From: an uncultured Roseburia sp.
GTDB taxonomy: Bacteria > Bacillota > Clostridia > Lachnospirales > Lachnospiraceae
NCBI GenBank assembly: GCA_947062675.1
Contig: CAMSQM010000010.1
Location: forward strand, 1-64,000
DNA: 64,000 bases
Reading direction: 5' to 3'
The notes under the pieces are model-generated. The model was not told the DNA's origin. It did not search any database and worked only from the letters and a program-made list of their open reading frames with translations. Positions 34,916 to 44,483 of the stretch are shown piece after piece (positions within the stretch are counted from its first letter, which is position 1; each line of letters begins with the position of its first letter). A program made the translations under genes and the position numbers.

Positions 34916-35036
34916 AAAAAGATATTATACCGCCCGGGGAAGGAGCACACGTCATTCTCCCGGGGCAGATGCCATGCGCGGAACATGAGTAAAGAGACTG
35001 CACGCGTCATCTGCCAGAGCGGGGAGGGGGCAGATT

Positions 35037-38000
35037 ATGTTTTCCGTATCCGATATAAAAGAAGCGACATATCCTGCGACATTCCGGAGGGGAAAGGAGC
35101 TGTACGAGATAGGGGCAGTTCTCGATTTTTCATATGAACTCTATCTGGAGAACGGTCTGCCGATGGCGGATATCCAGGCGGATGTCAGGGGGAGCGGAAA
35201 AGACTTTTACCGGGTGCAGGCCGTGGTGGATGAAGAGTTTGCGGACGCCGCGAATGTGAAATGCGAATGCGAAGCGTTTTATCAGTATGAGGGACTCTGT
35301 AAGCACTGCGCCGCTGTGCTGATCGCCTATGTCAGCCGCAGGCAGGCGCAGGAGATTCTCAGTGTAAAAGAATCCCCGGGCCGTACCGGGGAGACCGGAT
35401 ACACGCTGCAGGATGCCGCGGTACAGATGAAGACATCGTCCGCATTGAAAAATCTTCTGCAGCAGTATTCCCTGCGGGCCGGATCTGCCTACCTGATACC
35501 GGAGGCGATCTACGGGAAAGTGGAACTGGAGCCGCATTTTAAACTGGATTACAGCTATGCGACGGTGGAATTTAAGATGGGAACAGAGCAGAAATATGTG
35601 CTGAAAAATATTTCTGCCTTTCTGCATGCCCTTCAGACGAATGAAAAAGTGCGCTATGGGAAAAAGCTGGATTTTTATCATAACAGGGACGCCTTCACGG
35701 AGTATTCCGGACGCCTGATACGGTTTATGGAGCTTCAGGAGAATGACAGAAAGCGTCAGAGTCAGTATCACGCGTACTACACATACAGCGGAAGTTATGA
35801 GCGGACGATGGAGCTGGACCCGGTCGGGATCGACCGTTTTTTTGAGGCGGTCGGGCAGGAGCCGTTTCATGCTGAAATGCGCTATGAGGCGGAGGGGATC
35901 TATCACATGGCTGCGGAGGAACGCCGTCCGAAGCTTGTGATCAGGGGAGGAAGTGCGGGGGCATTTCTGGAAGCTGAGGAGCTTCACGTTATACGCGGGC
36001 ACCGGTACTATTATTTCTACGAGGGGGATACTGTGTACCGGAGTCCGGGGAGTTTAAAGAGGGCTGCGGAGGAGTTTTTTGAGTATCTGGAACACCGGGG
36101 CTGCGGAGAGTGTTATATTGCCGCGGGGGAGCTTCCGATGTTCTGCCGCGATCTGCTTCCCCTGGCCCGGGAGAGCTTTGAGGTGTCGGCGGAGGGATTT
36201 GACGAGAGCCTTTATGTGCCGAAAAAACCGGAGTTTGAGCTCTATCTGGATAAACAGGACAACAGCATCATCGGGGCAAAGCTGCTGGCGGTGTATGATG
36301 GCGGCAAATACAATGTGCTGGAAAAAATCGGGCCGGGCCAGGTGCGCGATATTCCGGAGGAAATGCGTGTCCGCAGCCTGGTGGAGCCGTATTTTAACGG
36401 GTTCGGGCCCGGGGAGACTGTGTTTGTGCTCTCGCACAACGAGGATATGCTGTATGTGCTTCTGGCGGGAGGTCTGCACCGCCTGAGTGAGTATATGACG
36501 ATTTATACGTCGGAGGCATTTCGCGGCATGAAAATCGTCGCCTCCCCGTCCGTGTCGGTCGGCGTATCGCTAAAGAGTGATCTTCTGGAGCTGTCCATCC
36601 ATTCGGAGGAGATGGATGCCGGTGAGCTGGCATATCTTTTGTCCAGATATGATCGGCGGAAAAAATATGTGCGTCTCAGAAACGGGGATTTCCTGGATAT
36701 CCGGGAGGACGGCCTGGGATTACTGGCGGAAGCCGGCGGGGATCTGCAGCTGACGGAACAGGACCTGAAAAAGAGCCGTATTGTCGTCCCGAAATACCGG
36801 GCAATGTATCTTGACGCGGCGCTGAAAAATAACAAACTGCTCTCGGTTGAGAAGAACCGGGAGTTCAGGAGCATGGTCCGCAATATGAAAACAATCGAGG
36901 ACAGCGATTATGAGGTTCCTGATTCCCTGAAAAATGTGATGCGGAGTTACCAGAAAAGCGGATTCCTGTGGCTAAAGACGCTACGGGAAAACGGCTTTGG
37001 CGGAATTCTGGCAGACGATATGGGGCTTGGAAAGACGCTGCAGGTGATCAGCCTTCTGCAGTCTGAACACGACGAGGCTGCAGAAGGTGAAAAAGAATGC
37101 CGCCGGTCCCTGATTATCTGTCCCGCCTCCCTGGTATACAACTGGCAGAAGGAGATCGCGCGGTTTGCGCCGGGGCTGTCGGTGGCCGTGATTGCAGGAT
37201 CGGCTGCAGAGCGCCGGAAACTGATCGACGGCAGCGAAGAGGGGCAGATTCTGATAACTTCTTACGATCTTCTCAAGCGCGATGCGGATGAATACAAAAA
37301 AATGACGTTTGCCATCCAGGTCATCGACGAGGCGCAATATATCAAAAACCCGGGAACCAGGGCGGCAAAAGGGGTCAAGACGATTCCGGCGGTGTTCCGT
37401 CTTGCCCTGACCGGGACGCCCATTGAAAACCGGTTAAGCGAACTCTGGAGTATTTTTGACTATCTGATGCCCGGGTTTCTGTACACATATCAGCGGTTCC
37501 GTGAGGAAATCGAGCTGCCTGTTACCGCAAACGGCGATACCGGCAAAATGGAGCGCCTGCGGAGGATGATACGTCCGTTTGTTCTCCGGCGCTTAAAGGG
37601 CGATGTGCTAAAAGATCTGCCCGAGAAGCTCGAGGAACATATATTCGCGAGAATGGAGGGGGAGCAGGCTGCACTCTATACCGCCCATGCGCTGCGAATG
37701 AAGCAGATGCTCGAGACGGCTACGGAAAAAGAGTTTGGCGCGGAGCGGATTCAGATACTGGCAGAGCTGACGAAGCTTCGGCAGCTCTGCTGTGATCCGG
37801 CGCTGCTTTTTGAGGATTATGCCGGAGATTCCGCCAAAACAGATATGTGTATGGAGCTGCTCTCGAACGCGGTGAGCGGCGGACACAAAATTCTTTTGTT
37901 TTCCCAGTTTACGTCGATGCTCGAGCGCCTTGCGCAGCGTCTGGAAAAGGAAGGCATACCCTTTTATATGCTGACCGGCGCGGTGGGGAAGGAAAGACGG

Positions 38001-38339
38001 ATGCAGATGGTGGAAAGCTTTAACCGCGATGATGTCCCGGTGTTTTGTATTTCGTTAAAAGCAGGCGGGACAGGGCTGAATCTGACAGCGGCGGATATTG
38101 TGATTCACTACGATCCCTGGTGGAATGTGGCCGTCCAGAATCAGGCGACTGACCGCGCGCACAGGATCGGACAGAAACACGTCGTCACGGTTTACAAGCT
38201 GGTCACGGAGGGGACGGTTGAGGAAAAAATCATTCATGTCCAGGAGCGGAAGTGGCAGCTGGCAGAGCAGATTCTGGAGGGCGGAGGTATGGACACTGTG
38301 AGGTTTACGCGGGAAGAACTGCTGGAACTGCTGGGCTAG
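35037..38339 (+). CDS. SWIM zinc finger plus SNF2-family helicase
   Basis: An 1100-residue Swi2/Snf2-type ATPase. A SWIM zinc finger (KCECEAF...GLCKHC, about 78-98) is followed by a bacterial SNF2-associated domain (about 150-560) and the helicase core: Walker A DDMGLGKT (about 660-667), DEAQ box (IDEAQYIKNP), LTGTPIENRL, and the C-terminal half with LKAGGTGLNL and DRAHRIGQ. Such proteins translocate on double-stranded DNA; bacterial members are linked to transcription or repair but the role is mostly unknown. Start at ATG 35037 follows GGGGAGGGGG. Full length, normal. Next gene (antiporter) follows by 57 nt. Confidence 0.94.
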   Translation: MFSVSDIKEATYPATFRRGKELYEIGAVLDFSYELYLENGLPMADIQADVRGSGKDFYRVQAVVDEEFADAANVKCECEAFYQYEGLCKHCAAVLIAYVSRRQAQEILSVKESPGRTGETGYTLQDAAVQMKTSSALKNLLQQYSLRAGSAYLIPEAIYGKVELEPHFKLDYSYATVEFKMGTEQKYVLKNISAFLHALQTNEKVRYGKKLDFYHNRDAFTEYSGRLIRFMELQENDRKRQSQYHAYYTYSGSYERTMELDPVGIDRFFEAVGQEPFHAEMRYEAEGIYHMAAEERRPKLVIRGGSAGAFLEAEELHVIRGHRYYYFYEGDTVYRSPGSLKRAAEEFFEYLEHRGCGECYIAAGELPMFCRDLLPLARESFEVSAEGFDESLYVPKKPEFELYLDKQDNSIIGAKLLAVYDGGKYNVLEKIGPGQVRDIPEEMRVRSLVEPYFNGFGPGETVFVLSHNEDMLYVLLAGGLHRLSEYMTIYTSEAFRGMKIVASPSVSVGVSLKSDLLELSIHSEEMDAGELAYLLSRYDRRKKYVRLRNGDFLDIREDGLGLLAEAGGDLQLTEQDLKKSRIVVPKYRAMYLDAALKNNKLLSVEKNREFRSMVRNMKTIEDSDYEVPDSLKNVMRSYQKSGFLWLKTLRENGFGGILADDMGLGKTLQVISLLQSEHDEAAEGEKECRRSLIICPASLVYNWQKEIARFAPGLSVAVIAGSAAERRKLIDGSEEGQILITSYDLLKRDADEYKKMTFAIQVIDEAQYIKNPGTRAAKGVKTIPAVFRLALTGTPIENRLSELWSIFDYLMPGFLYTYQRFREEIELPVTANGDTGKMERLRRMIRPFVLRRLKGDVLKDLPEKLEEHIFARMEGEQAALYTAHALRMKQMLETATEKEFGAERIQILAELTKLRQLCCDPALLFEDYAGDSAKTDMCMELLSNAVSGGHKILLFSQFTSMLERLAQRLEKEGIPFYMLTGAVGKERRMQMVESFNRDDVPVFCISLKAGGTGLNLTAADIVIHYDPWWNVAVQNQATDRAHRIGQKHVVTVYKLVTEGTVEEKIIHVQERKWQLAEQILEGGGMDTVRFTREELLELLG

Positions 38340-38396
38340 GGAGAGGCAAAGCCGTGCCGGCGGGAACAGGAATCAGGAAAGTGGGGAAATAAGGAT

Positions 38397-39344
38397 ATGA
38401 GCGGGATATTATGGCCGGTGGTACTTCTGGTGACGGGATTTCTGCTCCTGATAAAGGGGGCTGATTATTTCGTGGAGGGGAGCTCCGCGGTGGCGAAGCG
38501 TCTGCGTGTGCCGCCGGTGATCGTCGGGCTCACGATCGTGGCGATGGGAACGAGTCTGCCGGAATGTGCGGTAAGCCTGACAGCGTCGCTGGCGGGCAAC
38601 AACGCGCTGGCGGTCAGCAATGCGGTCGGATCAAATATTTTTAATTTGCTGGTGGTCTGCGGGACCTGTGCCCTGTTTGCGCCGGTCAGGGTGGAAAAGG
38701 GGACGATGAAAAAAGAGTTCCCGTTTTCCATTCTGTGTGTTCTGCTGCTGCTGGCGCTGGGATATGCAGGGATGGAGCTGGGGAGAACGGATGGTCTGGT
38801 ATTTCTGGCGGTGTTTGTCTGCTTTCTGTACCGGATGGTGCAGACTGCGCTGAGAGCGCGGGCACAGACGGATGACGCTGAAAACACCGGCGGGACGCTG
38901 CCCGTGTGGCGCTGCATCGTTTATATCGCCGGCGGAGCGGCTGCGATCCGGTATGGCGGTGATTTTGTCGTGGAAGGAGCGTCCGCGGTTGCGGCCCGGA
39001 TGGGACTGAGTCAGAACCTGATAGGGCTTACGATTGTCGCATGCGGTACGAGTCTGCCGGAGCTGGTCACCTCGGTTGTGGCGGCGCGGAAAAATCAGCT
39101 GGAAATGGCGCTGGGAAATGTGATCGGATCGAATATATTCAATATTCTGTTCGTTCTGGGCGTTTCCTCGGCGATCAGTCCGATCGCCTTTATCGGGGAA
39201 AACGTCACGGACATCCTGATTCTTATGTGGATGAGCGTGGCCGTGTGGATTTTCGCGTGGACAAAACAGGCCATAGAGAAAAAAGAAGGTGTGCTGATGC
39301 TTCTGATGTATGCCGTGTATCTGGTAAGCATCTGTGTCCGGTGA
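38397..39344 (+). CDS. Calcium/sodium antiporter (CaCA family)
   Basis: A 315-residue membrane protein with two homologous halves of about five helices, each holding the alpha-repeat: GTSLPECAVSLTASLAGN near 51 and GTSLPELVTSVVAARKNQ near 218, the ion-binding Glu in each. This is the YrbG-type K+-independent Ca/Na exchanger. RBS AAGGAT. It lies 57 nt after the SNF2 gene with no terminator, so probably co-transcribed. The central loop of 40 residues is polar. Confidence 0.93.
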   Translation: MSGILWPVVLLVTGFLLLIKGADYFVEGSSAVAKRLRVPPVIVGLTIVAMGTSLPECAVSLTASLAGNNALAVSNAVGSNIFNLLVVCGTCALFAPVRVEKGTMKKEFPFSILCVLLLLALGYAGMELGRTDGLVFLAVFVCFLYRMVQTALRARAQTDDAENTGGTLPVWRCIVYIAGGAAAIRYGGDFVVEGASAVAARMGLSQNLIGLTIVACGTSLPELVTSVVAARKNQLEMALGNVIGSNIFNILFVLGVSSAISPIAFIGENVTDILILMWMSVAVWIFAWTKQAIEKKEGVLMLLMYAVYLVSICVR

Positions 39345-39373
39345 ACGTATTTTATTTTTCATTTACTTAATGA

Positions 39374-39402
39374 TTGCCGGATGGGCGATTAAGGGGTATA
39401 CT
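39374..39402 (+). promoter_or_regulatory. Promoter of the zinc-ribbon gene
   Basis: -35 TTGCCG (39374-39379), 17 nt, -10 TATACT (39397-39402), 40 nt before the ATG at 39442. Confidence 0.6.
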
Positions 39403-39441
39403 GAAACAGAGAAGTGAAAACAGACGCTGGGAGGTAGCGGG

Positions 39442-39807
39442 ATGGAATTTTTTGACAAACTGGGAGAAACGCTCGTGTCTGCGGGCAGGGATGTCGGGCA
39501 AAAGGCAAAAGATGTATCGGAAATCGCCAGACTGAGAATTGACATAAGGGCAAAAGAGGAATACGTACAGGGACAATATGCCGCAATCGGTGCGGCTTAC
39601 TATGAGAAACATAAGGATGACGACGCGCCGGAGGCGGAGCAGTTTTTCCTGATCAGGGAAGCGCTTGAGGAGATTGAGCGCATGAAGGCCGAGGTGCTGA
39701 GAATTCAGGGCGCCTGCGAGTGTCCGAACTGTGGGCACAGGGTACCGGAACACGCGGCGTTCTGCAGCAGCTGCGGGGCGCAGCTGGGAGATATGTCCGG
39801 GGTATAG
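39442..39807 (+). CDS. Small zinc-ribbon protein
   Basis: A 121-residue soluble protein: an N-terminal amphipathic helix (FFDKLGETLVSAGRDVGQK), a long coiled-coil region with QGQYAAIGAAYYEKHKD, and a C-terminal zinc ribbon with four cysteines (CPNCGHRV...CSSCGAQL). Such small zinc-ribbon proteins are common in Clostridia and of unknown role. RBS GGGAGG precedes the ATG. Flanked by its own promoter and a weak hairpin (39820-39854). Confidence 0.85.
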   Translation: MEFFDKLGETLVSAGRDVGQKAKDVSEIARLRIDIRAKEEYVQGQYAAIGAAYYEKHKDDDAPEAEQFFLIREALEEIERMKAEVLRIQGACECPNCGHRVPEHAAFCSSCGAQLGDMSGV

Positions 39808-39819
39808 GAAGAAGAGCGG

Positions 39820-39854
39820 GATCCCTCAGCTGTGCCGTTACGCAGCTGAGGGAT
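39820..39854 (+). terminator. Hairpin after the zinc-ribbon gene (weak terminator)
   Basis: A 12-bp stem (ATCCCTCAGCTG with CAGCTGAGGGAT) and a 10-nt loop. It has no T-run, so termination would be inefficient. Confidence 0.45.
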
Positions 39855-39907
39855 TCGTGATATTTCCCGGACGTACCTGATCGCAGCGAAAAATATCCGC
39901 AGACAGC

Positions 39908-39936
39908 TTGACACTTCCGGCAAACCAGTGTATAGT
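39908..39936 (+). promoter_or_regulatory. Sigma-A-type promoter of metK
   Basis: Consensus -35 TTGACA (39908-39913), exactly 17 nt, -10 TATAGT (39931-39936). A start near 39943 puts the SAM riboswitch in the leader. Confidence 0.85.
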
Positions 39937-39974
39937 AGCGTTATAGATTTGAAAATTCAATATTGTGTAAAATT

Positions 39975-40118
39975 TTCTTATTCAGAGTGATGGAGATACA
40001 TAGGATCTGTGAAGTCACGGCAACCCCTCCACGGAAGGTGCCAGCCTGAGCGAGTAAATGCTGTACGGGATACCGGATCAGAAATGACACGGATATCGGG
40101 ACAGTTCGAACAATAAGA
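39975..40118 (+). promoter_or_regulatory. SAM-I (S-box) riboswitch
   Basis: Shows the conserved SAM-I core: P1 TCTTATT (39976-39982) pairing with AATAAGA (40111-40117), CAGAGTGATGG, CTGTGAAGTCACGGCAACC and GGAAGGTGCCA. The region between the P3 arm and the closing strand (about 40045-40110) is long, so the P4 element is extended. It is followed by a terminator (40147-40176) and sits before metK: S-adenosylmethionine should switch the leader off. Confidence 0.85.
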
Positions 40119-40146
40119 GGATTTGATGATCTGATATGTTGTCATG

Positions 40147-40176
40147 TCCACTTGTTTTCGCAGGTGGAATTTTTTT
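40147..40176 (+). terminator. Riboswitch-controlled terminator before metK
   Basis: An 8-bp stem (40147-40154 with 40161-40168, one G-U) with a 6-nt loop, followed by seven T (40170-40176). It is the expression platform of the SAM riboswitch. Confidence 0.75.
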
Positions 40177-40209
40177 GTCCGATTTTACAATGAGAAAAGG
40201 AGAATCAGA

Positions 40210-41397
40210 ATGGAAAAGAGATTATTCACATCGGAATCTGTGACGGAAGGGCATCCTGACAAAGTCTGCGATGCGATATCGGATGCGATTCTGGACGCCT
40301 GCATGGCAGAAGATGCGATGAGCCGTGTTGCCTGTGAGACGGCGTGCTGCACTGGTTTTGTGCTTGTAACAGGTGAGATTACCACAAAAGCACATCTGGA
40401 TATTCCGGCGATTGTGCGCAGAACTGTCAATGAGATCGGCTACAACGATGCAAAAACAGGTTTTGACGGCAATACCTGCGCGGTGATGGTAGCGCTCGAC
40501 CAGCAGTCGCCGGATATTGCGATGGGTGTGGATACGGCGCTTGAGGCAAGAGGCGGGCAGCTGTCGGACGAGCAGCTCGAGGCCATCGGTGCCGGAGACC
40601 AGGGAATGATGTTCGGGTATGCGACAAATGAGACGCCGGAGCTTATGCCGTACCCGGTTTCCCTTGCGCACAAACTTGCGCTGCAGCTTGCGAAAGTGCG
40701 CAGGGACGGGACGCTTTCCTATTTAAGACCGGACGGGAAGACGCAGGTATCCGTCGAGTACGATGAGGCGGGAAAGCCGTTCCGCCTGGAGGCGGTGGTA
40801 CTTTCCACACAGCACGACGAGGATGTGACACAGGAACAGATTCATGCGGATATTAAAAAGTATGTGTTTGAACCGGTACTTCCGGCGGAGCTTGTGGACG
40901 GGGAGACGAAGTTCTTTATCAATCCGACCGGAAGATTTGTGATCGGAGGGCCGCACGGGGATGCAGGACTGACAGGGCGCAAAATCATTGTGGATACCTA
41001 TGGCGGATATGCGCGCCACGGCGGCGGCGCTTTTTCCGGAAAGGACTGTACAAAGGTGGACCGGTCCGCGGCTTACGCGGCGCGCTATGTGGCGAAGAAT
41101 ATTGTGGCTGCCGGGCTTGCTGAAAAGTGTGAGATCCAGCTTTCCTACGCAATCGGTGTTGCGCAGCCTACTTCGGTGATGGTCGATACGTTCGGCACCG
41201 GAAAGATTTCTGATGAGAAGCTGGTGGAGATTATCCGCGGGAATTTTGATCTGCGTCCGGCGGGAATTATCCAGATGCTGAATCTGAGAAGGCCGATTTA
41301 CCGGGGGACGGCGGCATACGGTCATTTTGGCCGCACGGATCTGGCGCTTCCGTGGGAGGCGGTTGACAAGGTGGAGATACTGAAGAAGTATGTATAA
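40210..41397 (+). CDS. metK: S-adenosylmethionine synthetase
   Basis: A 395-residue enzyme that makes S-adenosylmethionine from methionine and ATP. Signature motifs are present: TEGHPDK (12-18), [12 protein letters not shown] and [16 protein letters not shown]. Length and ends are normal. ATG 40210 follows AAAAGGAGAA; the open frame upstream is riboswitch sequence. Controlled by the SAM-I riboswitch. It supplies the methyl donor for KsgA and the methionine-derived cofactor for the radical SAM gene in the same window. Confidence 0.97.
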   Translation: MEKRLFTSESVTEGHPDKVCDAISDAILDACMAEDAMSRVACETACCTGFVLVTGEITTKAHLDIPAIVRRTVNEIGYNDAKTGFDGNTCAVMVALDQQSPDIAMGVDTALEARGGQLSDEQLEAIGAGDQGMMFGYATNETPELMPYPVSLAHKLALQLAKVRRDGTLSYLRPDGKTQVSVEYDEAGKPFRLEAVVLSTQHDEDVTQEQIHADIKKYVFEPVLPAELVDGETKFFINPTGRFVIGGPHGDAGLTGRKIIVDTYGGYARHGGGAFSGKDCTKVDRSAAYAARYVAKNIVAAGLAEKCEIQLSYAIGVAQPTSVMVDTFGTGKISDEKLVEIIRGNFDLRPAGIIQMLNLRRPIYRGTAAYGHFGRTDLALPWEAVDKVEILKKYV

Positions 41398-41437
41398 TGC
41401 GGACAGACCGGCAAAAGAATGCTGTTCTGCGGGAAGG

Positions 41438-41479
41438 AAAGACCGCTGCGGTGCCCGGAAGGGTGCTGTGGCGGTCTTT
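41438..41479 (+). terminator. Possible terminator after metK
   Basis: A 9-bp stem (AAAGACCGC with GCGGTCTTT) with a 24-nt loop ending in TTTCT. The loop is long and the T-run short, so it is weak. Confidence 0.4.
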
Positions 41480-41538
41480 CTGGAAGAGAGCGGGAATGAG
41501 CCGGAAGTTCATGGGGAGGAATCCGGAAGGGAGTATCT

Positions 41539-41985
41539 GTGAAAGTAGGAATTCTGTCGGATACGCATGGCATTTTCCGCGAGGAGTGGACTGCCCGTCT
41601 CCTGGAATGCGATTATCTGATTCATGCAGGGGATATCAGCACGAAAGCCTGCTATGAGAAATTTGGGAAGCTCGGTATCCCTGTTTATATGGTGCGCGGC
41701 AATTGCGATGTGGGGAGCTGGGCGCGTTATCTGCCGGAGTTTCTCACGGTGAAAATCGGCGGAAAGATCTTCTTTATCGTGCATAACAGGGCGGATCTGC
41801 CGTTTGATCTGACGGAGGCGGACGTCGTTGTTTTCGGGCATACGCATTTGTTTGAACACACAGAACGATTTGGAAAGATTTTTTTAAATCCGGGCAGCGC
41901 CGGGCAGCCGCGCGGGGACTTAAGGAGTATGGCGGTGCTGGAGCTCAGAGGGGATTCGTGCGATATCCGGCGGATTCTTCTGTAA
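41539..41985 (+). CDS. YfcE-type metallophosphoesterase
   Basis: A 148-residue metallophosphatase of the MJ0936/YfcE family with the two-metal motifs: SDTHG (Asp8, His10), HAGDI (about 33-37), RGNCD (about 53-57), VHN, FGHTH (about 100-104) and LNPGS. Such proteins hydrolyse phosphodiesters in vitro; physiological substrate unknown. Starts at GTG 41539 after AGGGAG. Overlaps the end of the convergent dus gene by 41 nt. Confidence 0.88.
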   Translation: MKVGILSDTHGIFREEWTARLLECDYLIHAGDISTKACYEKFGKLGIPVYMVRGNCDVGSWARYLPEFLTVKIGGKIFFIVHNRADLPFDLTEADVVVFGHTHLFEHTERFGKIFLNPGSAGQPRGDLRSMAVLELRGDSCDIRRILL

Positions 41986-42985
41986 TGATCTTTTCTGCCC
42001 GGAAGAGCGCGCTGACAGCAATCGTATATTGTCTAAGTTCTTCCGCTTTGCGGATTGCTTTCCGGTATTTTTCCGGGGCAGTGAAGCCGTTTCCCAGATA
42101 GCACCAGAGCTCTTTCATTTTAAAGAGCGTATTGCGATCACCGGAAAGGACCCCCAGATAGTGTTCCAGGAGGTCGTCGTGAAATGCGCGCAGCTGCCGG
42201 AGCCTGTCCGGGGCGGAAGTAGCGTGTGAGGAAGAGGGAGCGGGGGGCATGCCTGCCGGTGAGGGATCAGGGGTGTCCGCCGTCTCCCGCAGCTGGCGGA
42301 TGAGCGCCGGATTTTTCAGGACGCCGCGGCCGATCATGATTTTTACAGTTTCCGGAAATTCTCTCCTGATCCGGGCAAAGTCCTCCGAGGTGCAGATATC
42401 CCCGTTGTAGCAGAGAGAGTGGCGGCCCGTTTTCACTGCGGCGGCAAATGCGTTGAGATCAGGTTTGTTCTGATAATAGTCTTTCAGCAGGCGTGGGTGG
42501 ATAATGAGTTCTTCAACCGGATACTTTTCGTATATTTTAAGAAGCGCTTCCCACTCCCCGGCAGATTCGACGCCGATTCTGGTCTTGACGGAGATCCGCA
42601 GGGGACAGGCGGTAAAGATGTTATCCAGAAAGCGGTCAAGTTCTTCCGGGAGCCTCAGAAAGCCGGCGCCGCGGTTTCTGGCAGTGACCGTTCCGGAGGG
42701 GCAGCCGAGATTGAGGTTGACGACGGCGTAACCGTACCGGGACAGCTCTCTGGCGATACAGATGAAATGCTCCGCGCGGTTTGTGAGAATCTGGGGGATG
42801 ACGTTCATGCCGGCGTTGTGTTCCGGGAGAATGTCGTCAAGCTCCCGGCGGCTCAGTTTTTTGTTGGCAATAAACGGGGTGAAATAGCGGTCTGCTCCGC
42901 CGTAGTGCCGGTGAAACGCGTTCCGGTATACGTAGCCGGTCAGTCCTTCCATCGGCGCCAGGTAAAATTTTATGGTTTCATTCAT
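41945..42985 (-). CDS. tRNA-dihydrouridine synthase family protein
   Basis: A 346-residue flavin enzyme of the Dus family, which reduces uridines in tRNA. FMN/tRNA motifs: APMEGLTGYVYRN near the start, catalytic Cys95 in LNLGCPSG, KTRIGVES, IHPR, YNGDI, IGRGVLKNP. The C-terminal domain is longer than usual, with a Pro/Ser-rich insertion (ADTPDPSPAGMPPAPSSS). Its stop codon lies within the convergent phosphoesterase gene (41-nt overlap). RBS AAGGAG upstream of ATG 42985. Which uridine is modified is unclear. Confidence 0.9.
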   Translation of the reverse strand: MNETIKFYLAPMEGLTGYVYRNAFHRHYGGADRYFTPFIANKKLSRRELDDILPEHNAGMNVIPQILTNRAEHFICIARELSRYGYAVVNLNLGCPSGTVTARNRGAGFLRLPEELDRFLDNIFTACPLRISVKTRIGVESAGEWEALLKIYEKYPVEELIIHPRLLKDYYQNKPDLNAFAAAVKTGRHSLCYNGDICTSEDFARIRREFPETVKIMIGRGVLKNPALIRQLRETADTPDPSPAGMPPAPSSSHATSAPDRLRQLRAFHDDLLEHYLGVLSGDRNTLFKMKELWCYLGNGFTAPEKYRKAIRKAEELRQYTIAVSALFRAEKIITEESAGYRTNPL

Positions 42986-43109
42986 CTTCCGCGACTCCTT
43001 TTCTTCTATATATTATATATATTGCAATGTGTATGCGGTGCATCTTCCTGCTGTAGTCCGGGAGCGCAGGCCTGCGGGATGACTCAGGCTATGCGGCGCC
43101 TGTGGACTG

Positions 43110-44483
43110 TCACGGAAGAGCCTGGGTGATCTGCCCGTAAATCTTCCTGGTCTCTGCGTCATCTGCACTGCTCATATAATAAGTCTCATCTTCTGTCTCA
43201 ATCCGCAGGAAAAGCTGATTCTGAGGATTCAGCAGCACCTCACAGTTTCCCACATTCCGGATATGGAAGGTTCCCTTGTTCAGATTCTCCATGCCTGTGC
43301 CGTTTTGTCTGGACCAGCGCGGCGTCTCGCCGGTCAGCGTGATTTCCTCGATGCCGGAGAGTGGAATTTCATATTCGACGCGGATGTGTTCTGCGGTCAG
43401 CAGGCCGTTTTCGACAGAGAGGCGGATAGGGGTAAATTCTTCCATGATCATCCAGACGCAGGAGACCGGGATAATCAGAAGACAGAGACAGCCGAATACG
43501 GTAAAGCCCATTCCGAACGGAGTTGCCAGATTCAGGGTCGTTCCGATGCCGACGCGCTTACTGACAAGGACATGCCGGTCATTGCTGTTATAATAAAACA
43601 TCCCCAGGAGCCAGTGGGAGTCGTCGTCCTCCAGCGGGCTCTCTTTAAGGGGGCTGTACCGGCGGCTGACCTCTTTCATTTTTTTTAAGACCCCAAAAGA
43701 CAGAAGAAGGGATGCCACGGTGTAAATAATACAGCTCCACAGGATGTATGAAATGTTGTCATCCCACGTCAGCACAACGGCCAGCAGCGCGGTAAAAGCG
43801 GTATTCAGCCAGACCGCGGCAAGCCACATGTTTTTCCAGATGTGCTTCCTCGCTCTGGAATAATTCAGGTTGATTTCGCTGTCGCTGCAGATGACCTCTG
43901 TTTTCTGACGGTCTGTCCAGATGGCCACAGCATACAGAAATCCGGTCAGCGCGGCAAAAGAGGCGGTCAGAAGACCTGCTTCAATGCGGCCCTGCGCTGC
44001 GGCGCGGTACAGACTGTATACGGCAATAGCTGCGCCAAGCAGGACCGGGGGGAGAAACTCTGCGGATTTTGCACACCGGACCTGACCGGCATTGCGGATT
44101 TCCGTAAAAGAATACCCGCGGTTCTGGTTCTGCCAGTCTTTCTGCTGTTTTATACTGCGTATTTCCCGGTAACCTCTGGCAAACGGAAATGCCGGAGCAA
44201 AACAGATGGCAGTAATCCACAGCGTCCAGATGCTGAATGAGACTGAAAAATAAGGAATAAAAAAAGTGGTGAGCGGCAGGATGGCAAGAATCACGGTGAG
44301 CTTTTTCAGCCGCCTCCGGTATGTTTCGTCCGCCCTGCGGACAGCTGTATCGTTCTGCCATTCCGGTTTCATCCGGATTCCGAAGCTGAAGCCGTCACTG
44401 CGCATACCCTCATTGCGCATACAGAAATACAGAATGAATAATACGGGATACATGGTCAGAAAAAATATAAACTGTACGATCAT
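43110..44483 (-). CDS. Multi-pass membrane protein with PH-like C-terminus (DUF5808-like)
   Basis: A 457-residue membrane protein, function unknown. An N-terminal helix is followed by a short conserved motif (FSFGIRMKPEWQND, about 33-46) of the DUF1648/DUF5808 type seen in Firmicutes, then about eight helices and a C-terminal soluble domain (about 360-457) recalling a PH-like beta barrel. The start overlaps the end of the GntR gene (ATGA at 44480-44483), so it is translationally coupled. In B. subtilis a similar pair is the YtrA regulator with membrane proteins of the ytr operon, induced by cell-wall antibiotics; whether that holds here is inference. Confidence 0.65.
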   Translation of the reverse strand: MIVQFIFFLTMYPVLFILYFCMRNEGMRSDGFSFGIRMKPEWQNDTAVRRADETYRRRLKKLTVILAILPLTTFFIPYFSVSFSIWTLWITAICFAPAFPFARGYREIRSIKQQKDWQNQNRGYSFTEIRNAGQVRCAKSAEFLPPVLLGAAIAVYSLYRAAAQGRIEAGLLTASFAALTGFLYAVAIWTDRQKTEVICSDSEINLNYSRARKHIWKNMWLAAVWLNTAFTALLAVVLTWDDNISYILWSCIIYTVASLLLSFGVLKKMKEVSRRYSPLKESPLEDDDSHWLLGMFYYNSNDRHVLVSKRVGIGTTLNLATPFGMGFTVFGCLCLLIIPVSCVWMIMEEFTPIRLSVENGLLTAEHIRVEYEIPLSGIEEITLTGETPRWSRQNGTGMENLNKGTFHIRNVGNCEVLLNPQNQLFLRIETEDETYYMSSADDAETRKIYGQITQALP

